Program-made: the position numbers and the translations under genes
Notes under the pieces: model-generated
The model's database searches: none
What the model was told of the DNA's origin: nothing
Seen by the model: only the letters and a program-made list of their open reading frames with translations
Shown here: positions 1-8,022 of the stretch, one piece after another
Position numbering within the stretch: the stretch's first letter is position 1
Layout: every line of letters starts with the position of its first letter
Assembly: GCA_021819035.1 (NCBI GenBank)
Contig: JAKASL010000001.1
Location: forward strand, 744,001-808,000
DNA length: 64,000 bases
Direction: 5' to 3'
Source of the DNA: an archaeon
Lineage (GTDB): Archaea > Thermoproteota > Nitrososphaeria > Nitrososphaerales > Gagatemarchaeaceae

Positions 1-215
1 GGGTGAGGGGGGGTGAGGGTACCCCCAGGGTCCACGGTCAGGATTTCGGACGCCGAGGCCGGAAGAGCACCAAAAGGGGGGTGAGGGTGGGGGTGAGGGT
101 TCCTATTTTCGTTCGGAGGGTGGGGGGTGAGGGTCTCTTTCAGGGGGCGAAAACCCCCACCGAACCGCTACCGGTTTCGGTGCCTGTTCGGTCCCAGGTC
201 CGACTTCGGTAGCTG
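1..215. repeat. G-rich GGGTGA-type repeat tract
   Basis: Repeated GGGTGAGGG and GGGGGTGAGGG motifs lie at 1-20, 76-103 and 119-136 on the plus strand. Runs of three or more G separated by short loops could form G-quadruplexes. The segment at 11-40 recurs almost exactly at 1330-1359. No reading frame here looks like a protein. Confidence 0.6.
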
Positions 216-243
216 TTTCGGTGCTTATCCCGGTGCCCCCCTG

Positions 244-451
244 ACCGTGGGGAGTGGGAGCTAACAGGGCACCGACTGCCCCTCCTGTCTCCGCTACCGT
301 GGAGAGGGGGGCTAACCAGGCACCGACTTTACCCCGCCATTTTCGCTACCGTGGAGACGGGCCGCGAACCCGGCCCCGAACGTACCCCCTATTTTCGCCA
401 CCGTGGGGAGGGGCCCCGACTGTACCGGAGGTGCATTTGGGCCCCGAAAAG
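244..451. repeat. decayed 52-bp tandem repeat, about four units
   Basis: The motif ACCGTGG(A/G)GA begins at 244, 296, 348 and 400, an exact 52-nt period. The first three units also share CTAAC/CGAAC..AGGCACCGAC in the middle and TTTTCGC(T/C) at the end. The fourth unit keeps only its first part. 52 is not a multiple of three, so the repeat is not a coding repeat. Divergence between units suggests an old expansion. Confidence 0.7.
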
Positions 452-774
452 GCGGCTATCCCCTTTCCCACGTTCCCTATAGTAGGAGATACCCCGGTGC
501 ATCCCCCCTCATGCGGGCTCGGATCGCGCCCTCTCCCCGGGCCCCCTGCGGCCGCGGCGGTCCAGGACCCACGCCGGACCCTCCCGATCTCCCCCACCAT
601 TTCCCGTGATGGAAAGAGCCTAGGTGGGTTCTCGAATATCGAATGGGCAGTCTGTTGGATTGAGAACACGTCTCCCGCAGACCCCGACGCCGCCCAGTAC
701 GCCTTCAGGAGGGTTCCGGGACCTATGGGCCCCTCGGGCCGAGGGCCGCCGGAGAGGACTCTGGCGTGGGGACG

Positions 775-939
775 ATGAACCGAGGCGGTCCTGGAGCGAA
801 GTGCAGCCGGACCTGCCCCCGCTGCGGCGCCCCCTGCGAGCGGCAGCACGCCCCGGAGACGGCCGCGCTCTGGAGGAAGCTGAACCACTATCACATCACC
901 CCCTACCCTGACTACGAGAAGCACGAGTGGAGAGCGTGA
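775..939 (+). CDS. 54-aa zinc-binding small protein
   Basis: An ATG-started frame of 54 codons with a compact zinc knuckle: Cys10, Cys14, Cys17 and Cys21 in the pattern C-x3-C-P-x-C-G-x2-C. The C-terminal part is rich in His, Tyr and Trp (HYHITPYPDYEKHEW), which is unlike the Arg/Pro/Gly noise of the overlapping frames. Third positions are GC-rich, as expected for a gene here. No neighbour is functionally linked. It may be a nucleic-acid-binding or structural zinc ribbon; the family is not recognised. Confidence 0.6.
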   Translation: MNRGGPGAKCSRTCPRCGAPCERQHAPETAALWRKLNHYHITPYPDYEKHEWRA

Positions 940-2032
940 AGGGGGAGGGCCCCTGGAGGCGGGCGGGAGGACGTCCGAGCAGTCGGAGCCCAGACATCCG
1001 CCACGGCCTAGGAGACCGACGGGCACCACCACGATGGGGATGAGCGCAGTCAGGAACCCGATGGCGGTCGGGCCCCGTCAGCCGAGGCCGGCGTCGGACC
1101 ATCTCCTGATGGTCTGGTAGAGGCCCTCCCGCCTGTCGTCCTGCTGGGTGGGTGGGCCACCCGGCTCGTGTGATTGAGTTGCGGGGGTAGCCGCCCCCCT
1201 CGCCTACCCTGGGGGGGTGTCAGGGTATGGGCCTATGTCACTACCCACGGCGATTTTGACCCTGACCCCCCTGACCCCCCTCACCCCCCTTTTTGGCCGA
1301 AAAGGGGCCCTTTTGGGGGGTGAGGGTGAGGGTGAGGGTACCCCCAGGGTCCACGGTCAAGGGACGGGTCCCTTGGAGCCGATTTCGTCAAAGAGGAGGG
1401 TGAGGGCGGCGCTCCCGTTCCTACAGGGAACCCGCGCGTCATACGTGGAAGAGCGCGTACGCTCGCACGAGCAGGGCCTCCGGACAGCGCCTGGTCAGCC
1501 CGACCGCCGTCCCCGCCGCGGCTCGGGCGGGCCGCCTCACTCGGCCAGCTGCCGCGATCGGCCCCTCGCAATATGAATCGCAGAACCCTCCCACGAACGT
1601 CAGGTTCGAGGTCCGAGGCCGCTGTGGGCCCTTGAGATCACGAAGGCCGCATCCGGCCTTACGCAAGTCTGCGAGTCGTCCCCCCGAAGCAAAGAGTGGT
1701 GATGCCAGGGTGCACGATCATAGGCGACGAGTCCAGTAATGACGCCGAGGCCGAGTCAGCCGATCAGTAACGAAAGTCTATCCATCGGGGAGGGCTTTTC
1801 GCTAAATCAGTCTGCTGGCCGTGAGCCTCGAGGACGCCTCCAGGAAGGACGTCGTGGAGATGCTCTTCGTGAGGCGTGACTCCCGGGACGTGTCGAAGGC
1901 CCTCCTCCGGTGGATGAGGGAGGGCGGAGGGAGGCGCACTGGGATGGGATGCTGTCCCGTCTGTTTGGTGGTGGGACGACGCGTCCCACTCTTGGTGGTC
2001 AAGGGACGTTTCATATAACCGGGGCGCCGTCC
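940..2032. other. non-coding stretch with polypyrimidine tract
   Basis: No convincing gene is seen. A polypyrimidine tract at 1258-1294 (repeats of TGACCCCCC/TCACCCCCC) faces the G-rich tract at 1315-1340, and the core CCTCACCCCCC/GGGGGGTGAGG can pair as a hairpin. The same G-rich sequence occurs at 70-88. The rest shows no repeat or promoter that I can defend. Confidence 0.4.
1330..1359 (+). repeat. second copy of the 30-bp element at 11-40
   Basis: Positions 1330-1359 repeat 11-40 (GGGTGAGGGTACCCCCAGGG followed by TCCACGGTCA) essentially without change, while the flanks differ. The two copies lie 1.3 kb apart in the same orientation and bracket the 52-bp tandem repeat and the small zinc gene. 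Confidence 0.65.
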
Positions 2033-2608
2033 TTGGGACTCACGGAACACAAGATAGCGCTTCAGACAGTCGGAGTTCTGGGCTTCGGCATAATTGCTAT
2101 GGTGTTCGTTCTCTTCGTGTTCAGGGGGATTAGCATCATCGTGACTCTTTTCGAAATTTTCCTCATAGTTGCCGCAATCGGTGGAACAGTCTGCTTTCAA
2201 TTAGTTGTATGGCCGGAGAAATTCATTTCTAAGAAGGAACAGGAAAGGCCCGCACCTACGAGCCGAGAACAGACCGCAGAACATACCCCGCTAATCGCAA
2301 GGAGAGGGGAGAAGCATGAGCGCGAAACAATAAACCTTGAAGGATACGAGTGGATAGGATGCACGTTCGACACTTGCGACCTAATAGTTGAACGGGGGAA
2401 TTTCAGGGTCTTCCCTCTCGATTCACGGACATTCAATCGTTGTCGCCTGATTCCCCAGAGTAGTGCGCTGAGCCTTACTGAGGTCGCAAACTACTTTGTG
2501 AACAGCCAGTTCTTCCTCATCGAAAAGTCATTCACAACCAAGGAGCAACAGGAACAGATGGAACGGCTGATGGAAGAGATCGGAAGAAAAAAGAGGAACC
2601 CAGCCTAG
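2033..2608 (+). CDS. membrane protein with C-terminal Cys-rich beta-strand domain
   Basis: The N-terminus holds two hydrophobic segments (about residues 9-30 and 33-58) with a short loop, so the protein is anchored in the membrane. A charged linker follows. The C-terminal domain (about residues 115-170) carries the pattern GYEWIGCTFDTCDLIVERGNF and FNRCRLI, which resembles the short pentapeptide-like domain of bacterial hypothetical proteins (x-C-x-F-x-x-C-x-L-x..G). The frame opens at 1910, but the first 41 residues look like noise, so I prefer TTG at 2033 behind TCATATAA (2011-2018). Base composition is AT-richer than the neighbours, which suggests transfer. Function unknown. Confidence 0.55.
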   Translation: MGLTEHKIALQTVGVLGFGIIAMVFVLFVFRGISIIVTLFEIFLIVAAIGGTVCFQLVVWPEKFISKKEQERPAPTSREQTAEHTPLIARRGEKHERETINLEGYEWIGCTFDTCDLIVERGNFRVFPLDSRTFNRCRLIPQSSALSLTEVANYFVNSQFFLIEKSFTTKEQQEQMERLMEEIGRKKRNPA

Positions 2609-2719
2609 GACTTTGGTTGGTAGAGGGAGAAAACAAGTGGCTCTCGTTGATGAAGGCCGCACTCGCCACCAAAGGCAGGACAGCCTCATGACCACCAAAT
2701 CAATGGGACAGAGCCCGGG

Positions 2720-3046
2720 ATGGGGAACCGGATACCTGAGTATGTGCAAGAATATCTCACCCATATGGGGCGGCAGATTGAAGAGATGGGATTCACGAAG
2801 GCGAGTTCGAAGGGGCAGGTGGTGATCCCCACAAGAACCAGAAAGAGGCTAAACGTCAAGGAGGGGAGCGTGTTCGCCGTGGCGGCCGACAGAGGTGTGA
2901 TCATCCTGAAGAAAGTCGAATCAGGCTTGTCGGCCCAAGACCTGAAGAGCATGAAGCTGGTTGAGGAGGCCTGGAAGGACATCGAGGAAGGAAGGTACGG
3001 TGTCCTGTCGAAGGAGGCTTTCTTCAACGAGCTGAAAGAATGGTAG
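2720..3046 (+). CDS. AbrB/SpoVT-family antitoxin
   Basis: A 108-aa protein with a swapped-hairpin AbrB domain at residues 24-60, including TKASSKGQVVIPTRTRKRL and the VKEGSVFAV turn. Such proteins bind operator DNA and neutralise the partner toxin. The C-terminal 45 residues are helical and charged and probably wrap the toxin. The stop overlaps the start of the RelE-type gene by 7 nt, so the two are translationally coupled. Start could also be the Met at residue 16. Confidence 0.8.
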   Translation: MGNRIPEYVQEYLTHMGRQIEEMGFTKASSKGQVVIPTRTRKRLNVKEGSVFAVAADRGVIILKKVESGLSAQDLKSMKLVEEAWKDIEEGRYGVLSKEAFFNELKEW

Positions 3047-3297
3047 CAGTCAAAGAAATCGTCTACACCCAGAAGTTTGAACGCGACGTCAGGAAACTGC
3101 GCGACGGACTGGTCAAGGGAAGGCTGAGCAGACAGATCAGGAAGATCGCGGAGGACCCGGAGACTGGTAAGCCTCTCAGGTGTGGACTAGAAGTCGAGTG
3201 GACGGCCCGTATCGCTCCCTATCGGTTGATCTACGCGGTTCAAGGGGACAGGCTCGTGTTGCTCAGGTTCGAGCACAGAAAGTCGGTCTATGACTGA
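3040..3297 (+). CDS. RelE/ParE-superfamily toxin
   Basis: An 85-aa basic protein with the RelE fold pattern: an N-terminal strand (VKEIVYTQKFERDVRKL), two helices, then the WTARIAPYRLIYAVQGDRLVLLRFEHRKSVYD core of C-terminal strands. Arg56 and Arg61 (in TARIAPYRLIY) and the terminal HRKSVY motif are typical of ribosome-dependent mRNA interferases. It follows and overlaps its AbrB-type antitoxin, an unusual but known pairing in archaea. Confidence 0.82.
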   Translation: MVAVKEIVYTQKFERDVRKLRDGLVKGRLSRQIRKIAEDPETGKPLRCGLEVEWTARIAPYRLIYAVQGDRLVLLRFEHRKSVYD

Positions 3298-3693
3298 TTT
3301 GGTGAAGCTTCGCCGCGCATGGGGTCAGTTGCGCCTCCGCCGCGCCTCTCTTACCGTCATCAGCCCCGAGTCCGGACTCTGCCCCCCCACGAACCTATGG
3401 AATGGAAGAGTGGTGGGGATGTCAACGGACGACGGGCGGTAACAGAGCTGCTCACAGCACCACCCGCTGTCACCTCCGCGAGGGGGTTAAGCCACTCTCC
3501 GCAAGGAGTTACTGCAATCCCAGATACAACCGGGCGAGCGGGCAGGGTCCATCCAAACGGCCACGCCAGCCGGGGAGATGGAGTTAGAGGGCATAGAGTT
3601 AGCCCTCCGCCATCGAAAGACGGCGTCGCCAGCCTTCTGTCGCGTGATACAGAAGATACAGCTATTTGGTAACTCCTTGAATCTCTACGCAAG
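3298..3693. other. intergenic region with hairpins, no gene seen
   Basis: About 400 nt without a credible frame. The stem GAGGGC...GCCCTC (about 3577-3605) and other short inverted repeats make a structured RNA possible. I see no match to RNase P, SRP or tRNA consensus motifs. Confidence 0.3.
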
Positions 3694-3701
3694 ATGTTAA
3701 A
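3694..3701 (+). promoter_or_regulatory. TATA box of hicBA
   Basis: GTTAAATA is followed after 22 nt by GTGAAATAC, the HicB start. The same box, 22-nt spacing and following TTG(T)AAAATAC are found before the decayed hicB copy at 28968 on the minus strand, which supports a leaderless GTG start for hicB. Confidence 0.6.
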
Positions 3702-3725
3702 TAGAGTGAGGAGCATTCTTTGGTT

Positions 3726-3938
3726 GTGAAATACCGCATAACCATCTACCAGGACGAAGACGGAGTCTACATCGCCGAGTGTCCCGCCCTTCCCGGCGCA
3801 GTGTCCGAAGGGAAGACGAGGAAGGAAGCGCTCGCCAGCATCACCGATGCCATTGAGGGTTACCTTGCCAGCCTCAGGAAGCATCACGAGCCCATTCCTC
3901 CACCCATAGAAGAAGAGCTGGTAGAAGTCTCTGCCTAG
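3726..3938 (+). CDS. hicB: HicB antitoxin
   Basis: A 70-aa HicB domain protein: KYRITIYQDEDGVYIAECPALPG, then the EGKTRKEALASITDAIEGYLASL helix. This partial RNase H-like fold binds HicA and blocks its active site; HicB alone or with HicA represses the operon. I chose GTG at 3726 from the TATA spacing; TTG at 3720 would add two residues. The stop overlaps hicA by 8 nt. The order hicB-hicA is the reverse of the classic hicA-hicB. Confidence 0.88.
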   Translation: MKYRITIYQDEDGVYIAECPALPGAVSEGKTRKEALASITDAIEGYLASLRKHHEPIPPPIEEELVEVSA

Positions 3939-4155
3939 GCTTCCTATTGTTTCGGGCGCCAAGGCGGTCAAGGCATTGTCGAAGGTCGGGTTCGTGGTCG
4001 ACCACCAGACGGGCTCGCACATGATCCTCAGGCAGAAGGACGAGCCTCACCGAAGGGTCACGGTCCCCAACCACAGGGAACTGGCCAAAGGGACCTTGAG
4101 AGCCATTATCAACGATGCGGGGCTCACTGTAGAGGAGTTCGTCGACCTTCTCTAG
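3931..4155 (+). CDS. hicA: HicA mRNA interferase toxin, CTG start
   Basis: A 74-aa dsRBD-like HicA protein: PRLPIVSGAKAVKALSKVGF, then the catalytic GSH motif (Gly28-Ser29-His30) and MILRQ, ending in RAIINDAGLTVEEFVDLL. HicA cleaves mRNA and tmRNA. In frame upstream there is a stop at 3922-3924 and no ATG, GTG or TTG before the conserved MPRLP-like N-terminus, so the start is CTG at 3931, exactly where family members have Met. It overlaps hicB, so coupling may help the weak start. Confidence 0.88.
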   Translation: MPRLPIVSGAKAVKALSKVGFVVDHQTGSHMILRQKDEPHRRVTVPNHRELAKGTLRAIINDAGLTVEEFVDLL

Positions 4156-4412
4156 ATGCGACGGCCGTCCCTCGTCGGGCCAGTTTCGCTGGCGGTTTCC
4201 TTCGAGGCGCGCCTCTGTCGGAACCAAGCCCAGGATAAGTACGACAGGGCGGGCATGTCCTAGAAGAACATAGGTCCAGTTTCAGAGAGGCGTCCCCTTC
4301 GGATCCTTGGTCGGACGTGGGGCTTCTCATGCTGCATTCAAGCTAACTCGCTTTGGGAGACAGGGAGGTGATGCGAAGTCGTAATCAAGATTGGTTTTGA
4401 GGACCTTTAAGC

Positions 4413-5041
4413 GCGCGCTACGCGTCGAGCGTATCAGTCTATCCCAAGTCAGAGCAGATGGGCCAGAAGGCCTTCTTCAAGGAGGAGGACTCTGAGCGGT
4501 TAGTCGACCCCGAGGGCGGCTACGGCTGGGCCAAGTACATCGCAGATAGGCAGCTGGCCGTCCTCCCCGGCGTCAAAGTCGGCGTCGCTAGGATCTTCCA
4601 CGCCTACGGCCCCAACATCTACCTGAAGGAGGACAGGAGCCAGGTCATCGGCTCGCTCATCAGGAAGGCCATCAGGTACCCCAGGGAAGACTTCGTCGTG
4701 TGGGGGACGGGACCCAGAGGAGGGCCTTCCTCTACATGGACGACTTCCTGGACGGCCTGTTCATGCTGGACAGATACGTCGAGACCAAGGGGAACCTGAC
4801 CGTCAACCTGGGCACCACCGAGGAGACGACGATAAAGGACCTGGCGGAAGGGATAATCGGCATCTCAGGCAAGCGGATCACCCCGAAGTACGACACGACC
4901 AAGCCGGTGGGGGTGCTCCGCAGGCTCCCCGAATTCACCCGGGCAGAGAAGACCCTCGGCTGGAGGCCGAAGACCAAGCTGGCCGACGGGCTGGCAAAGA
5001 CGTACGAGTGGGCGGAGCGCAGGATAGCGACCTGGTCTTAG
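4413..5041 (+). pseudogene. NAD-dependent epimerase/dehydratase, truncated and frameshifted
   Basis: The C-terminal two thirds of an extended short-chain dehydrogenase of the GDP-mannose epimerase/UDP-glucose epimerase type. It starts inside the Ser motif (YASSVSVYPKSEQ), keeps the catalytic YGWAK (YxxxK), VARIFHAYGPN and, after a frameshift near 4700-4730, RAFLYMDDFLDGLFML, NLGTTEETTIKDLAEGI and the terminal KTLGWRPKTKLADGL. The N-terminal Rossmann half with the NAD-binding GxxGxxG is absent. It would have acted on a nucleotide sugar. A shorter piece of a homologous gene lies at 11009-11107. Confidence 0.82.
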
Positions 5042-5417
5042 TTTCTGCTCCGAGTCAAGCCTCAACAGACCGCTGGGTCCGAATCGGGCCAACTCCGTGG
5101 TGCACCCCCCCACAGAACGAAATATCTGCGGGGCAAGCCGATGTCCACCGCTGACGGAGCTACGATGAGGGCCGCGCGGCGGGAGATTTCAGTGCAGAGC
5201 TGATGCGACGCCCTTCCTTGGCCACTCTGAGGGCAAGGCAGGCCACGAAGCGGGACAATTGGCCGCCATGGTGGTGCCCGCTCTCGTCGTGTCTGCGGTG
5301 GTCCCGGCGACAAGCGCCCAGACGCTTATGAGGCGACCGGGTCTCTCAGATTTGACCCCGGGTCATCGTCCGCCCCTCAGGGGCCTTATCAGCGGACTCG
5401 GGGTGAGGAGAAAGGGC

Positions 5418-5900
5418 TTGTCTGACTTGGCGGCGCAATGGTCTCTCCCGGAGGGCCCCGCTTTCAAGACGGTAGTTGTCGTCGGCAAGCCCGGAAGGTA
5501 TGGTTGGAGCAGGCGCCTCCGGCGGGGCGCCAACTGCATCGTAGCCCGGTGGGAGGGCGGCGACCGCATCTCGTACTCGGAACTCGAGTCCTACATGGAC
5601 GAGTTCGTGAAGGGGGACGTGATAACCGGAGCTCAGAGGGAGGAGTTCTACGGCTCGATAAGGAAGCTGGACGAAGGCAGGGGCGGGGCTGGCGACCTGC
5701 GGAGCATCAGGGCATTCGGCAAGGCTCTTTCGATGAGGGTGGTCCTCAGGGGACGCGAAGCCCCCTTCAGGGAGGTGGAGCCCGGGCTCTACTCCATGTC
5801 GTACCGGGAGGCATACGGGCTGGCCAGGTCCATGAAGAGCCACGCCGCGGGGGTCGACGTCGTGTACTTCGTTCCTTCGTCGTCCTCGAGCTCTATTTAG
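5418..5900 (+). CDS. hypothetical protein with alternative 3' end
   Basis: A 160-aa frame from a TTG 30 nt after the box CCTTATCAG (5384-5391). It reads AAQWSLPEGPAFKTVVVVGK at the N-terminus, then a charged globular part (YSELESYMDEFVKGDVITGA and following). No family is recognised. The last residues (VVYFVPSSSSSSI) follow a 36-bp segment that is repeated 73 nt downstream, where it leads into a different, longer C-terminus. Which 3' end is original cannot be told from one genome; the downstream one looks more protein-like. Confidence 0.5.
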   Translation: MSDLAAQWSLPEGPAFKTVVVVGKPGRYGWSRRLRRGANCIVARWEGGDRISYSELESYMDEFVKGDVITGAQREEFYGSIRKLDEGRGGAGDLRSIRAFGKALSMRVVLRGREAPFREVEPGLYSMSYREAYGLARSMKSHAAGVDVVYFVPSSSSSSI

Positions 5901-5934
5901 GTCCATGAAGAGCCACGCCGCGGGGGTCGACGTC
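5826..5934 (+). repeat. 36-bp direct repeat, 73-nt offset
   Basis: Positions 5826-5861 and 5899-5934 are identical (AGGTCCATGAAGAGCCACGC and the following 16 nt). The 37 nt between them bring the stop of the 5418 gene. A 73-nt insertion shifts the frame, so the second copy joins the gene to a different reading frame. Confidence 0.85.
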
Positions 5935-6117
5935 CACGTCGTGAAGACCGATGAAGAAAACCCTCGGTTCCTATCGATGGCCGGGGGGCCGAGGTCGCGC
6001 CCAGGGAGCTACGTCGTGAGGGCAGGGCCGCCGGGGATGAAATGGAGGACACCAGCGCACGTGGACCCAAACGCTGGGTGGCGAGCGGGAGAGATGCGCT
6101 CGCCTCGACATACGTGA
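5899..6117 (+). pseudogene. displaced second C-terminus of the 5418 gene
   Basis: Starting from the second repeat copy the frame reads MKSHAAGVDVHVVKTDEENP and continues for 60 more residues to a stop at 6115-6117. Removing the 73-nt insert would fuse it smoothly to the 5418 frame. It is either the original 3' end cut off by the insertion, or a silent cassette. It has no promoter of its own. Confidence 0.45.
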
Positions 6118-6309
6118 AGCTGTCCGGAAGGCGAGCCGCCACCGAATGTAATGCTGGAGGAACTGAAGCGGGGTGGAGGTCGTGGCCCTGGGCGGAATGA
6201 GCAGGTCGGCGCAGGAGTGAGATGGGGGTTCAACGTGGTGCGCCGTCCAGGGCAGCTCAGGGGGCGACCGGCACTCACCAGGGTGCCAGTCCTGCTGCCT
6301 TGCTCCGTC

Positions 6310-7615
6310 ATGTAAGCTACCCGCGGCTGAAGCCTGTGGGCTTTCCCCTTTCCAAGGTCGGCGTCGGCACTGCCATCTGACCCTGGGTCATCGGAGACGG
6401 ACGTAGGAGCCCGCTTACAGGGACTCTCCTGCCGGAAATCTGGAGGGTGTTCTGGTCGGGAAAGCCCCTCCGCTCCAGCAGGGTCTTGACGGCCACGGCG
6501 AGACTCGCTTTGCGGTCCGAATTGACCGCTTGGCCGCATTCTCTGCACCTGAACAGGGCGTAGTTGCCACCGTCGTGTCCTCTCCCCACTGCACCGCAGC
6601 GGGAACACCACTTGGACGTGTGGTATGGGTCTACCCTGTCCAGCGTAATGCTGTTGTCGAAGCAGCGGCCCTCGAGGATCCTTCGGAAGAGGTAGAAGGG
6701 GATGGTCATGACCTTCCTGTCGAACCTCCTGCCCCTCGGCTTGAACCTGGAGAGGCGTTCGATGGAGACGTCGGCGTCGTATCTCTTGGCGAGGATGATC
6801 ATCTCCCTTACCATCTGGCCGATGTTGGTCTTGACGTAGTTTCTCTGCCTGTGCCTCATCCTCTTCAGCTTCTTCGATGCGTTGAGGGACTGGAGCATCG
6901 CCCTCCGCCCCGCGAAGTGCTGTTTCTTGGGCCACATCTGCTGACCCAGATAGCCCTGCTTCAGTATCTTCCCTTCGGGCGTCAGGACGGTGTAGGCGAA
7001 GTCCTTGGCGTTGATGTCGATGCCCAGGACGTTCCTTCGGGCCTGAAGGGGGGCGTCGGGCCTCGAAAGGTAGGCGACGACTTCAAGGGACGGGGTCAGG
7101 CCATAGGTCTTGCACGTCCACCCGCTGCCGAGGAGGCCGGAGAACCTGTCCCAGTTGCGGTTCCTTCGGATGGGGATGGCGGTTCGCTCTCTGGGATACA
7201 TTCCTAGCTCGACGAAGGAGAACCGTTTCATCCTGAACGTCTTGCAGTTTCGTGGGACGTTGAACTTCACGGTCGTCCCTTTGACCTTCATGCAGTTCTT
7301 GTGCTTCCTCCAGGTGCTTCTTGCCATGTCGCAGACGACCTGGATGTTGAAGCCCGCGTTGGCCCTCAGACCGGGAGCGACCGCGATCTGGAACTCGGAA
7401 GCGTTCTTGCAGCCCTGTCGCAGTGGAAGGACTCTGTTGACCTCCGTGGTCGCCCTGTTCAGGAAGTCCGAGAGGACCCTCTTCTTGGAAGCTGTCGCGT
7501 CTGTCTGGAGAAGGATCGCCCTGTTCACGTCATTTCTGGCCTGCAACCTAGGAGGTCCGAGAGCGCTTAAGCCCCCCGGCAGCAATTCCTCCCACCCCTG
7601 AAGGGGTGGGCTTCC
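6310..7615 (-). mobile_element. tnpB-only IS200/IS605-type (IS1341-like) element
   Basis: The left end is the hairpin CCCACCCCTGAAGGGGTGGG at 7591-7610, about 60 nt before the tnpB start, the same geometry as in the complete element at 20811. The right end is the imperfect hairpin at 6320-6340 that overlaps the tnpB stop and continues as GGGTAGCTTAC on the minus strand. There is no tnpA; movement would need the transposase at 20886 or another in the genome. Confidence 0.75.
6317..7528 (-). CDS. tnpB: TnpB RNA-guided nuclease (IS1341-type)
   Basis: A 403-aa TnpB-family protein, ancestor-like to Cas12. The RuvC-like catalytic residues are present: Asp in NVLGIDINAKDF, Glu in DADVSIERL and Asp in NSDRKASLAVAV. 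A four-Cys zinc ribbon (CSRCG...CRECG) sits between the last two. I chose GTG at 7528 because it matches the usual N-terminus (VNRAILL..TDATASKKR) and lies a fixed distance from the left-end hairpin. The guide (omega) RNA should come from the 3' end of this gene plus the flanking DNA beyond the right end. Confidence 0.88.
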   Translation of the reverse strand: MNRAILLQTDATASKKRVLSDFLNRATTEVNRVLPLRQGCKNASEFQIAVAPGLRANAGFNIQVVCDMARSTWRKHKNCMKVKGTTVKFNVPRNCKTFRMKRFSFVELGMYPRERTAIPIRRNRNWDRFSGLLGSGWTCKTYGLTPSLEVVAYLSRPDAPLQARRNVLGIDINAKDFAYTVLTPEGKILKQGYLGQQMWPKKQHFAGRRAMLQSLNASKKLKRMRHRQRNYVKTNIGQMVREMIILAKRYDADVSIERLSRFKPRGRRFDRKVMTIPFYLFRRILEGRCFDNSITLDRVDPYHTSKWCSRCGAVGRGHDGGNYALFRCRECGQAVNSDRKASLAVAVKTLLERRGFPDQNTLQISGRRVPVSGLLRPSPMTQGQMAVPTPTLERGKPTGFSRG

Positions 7616-7992
7616 TTGCTTCGCTAGGTGAACGCTGCTCCTCTGGTGCTCCAGGGGACTCGGGCCCCTCAGCGAGGAGACAGGTCTTTCGTCGCGCATC
7701 TGTTGGTGGAGAGGCTCGGGCGAACCGGAAGGCTTCAGCTTCTTCGTGGAGCCTCCTCCTGCTCGGCATCCAGGAACCCATGTCCGAACGCAATGACACT
7801 GCGCTGGGAGGATCCCGCTCGCAAGTGCGTCCGATTCTACGCGCCGTCATCGTCAGAAGGCGCTTCCGGCACCGACAAGATCTGCCTCCGGTATCTTCGG
7901 ACGCGGGAGGATGTCACTAATCCATCGGACACCGCCGGCTTCGGTTGCGCATGCCTGCCTCCACGAGTCGGCATGGGCGTGAGCCGGAACCT

Positions 7993-7998
7993 GTTTAT
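7993..7998 (+). promoter_or_regulatory. TATA box for leaderless MNT-HEPN transcript
   Basis: TTTATA is centred 28 nt before the ATG at 8023. It is the clearest example of the leaderless architecture used across the window. The 400 nt before it (7611-7990) hold no gene that I can support. Confidence 0.65.
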
Positions 7999-8022
7999 AC
8001 CTTTGTCCCTAAATACCTAGCC

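Noticed and set aside
254-1032. Long frames on both strands at the left end
   Set aside because: They run through the 52-bp repeat, whose period is not a multiple of three, and the products are Pro/Arg/Gly noise.
3481-3660. Structured RNA gene upstream of hicB
   Set aside because: Hairpins exist but no promoter or known RNA motif was found; kept only as a remark on the gap.
5346-5906. 186-residue minus-strand frame opposite the 5418 gene
   Set aside because: Composition (Arg, Pro, His) is that of antisense shadows; the plus frame has a fitting promoter.
7628-8020. Protein frame upstream of the nucleotidyltransferase
   Set aside because: Residues are random-looking; the clear leaderless start is at 8023.
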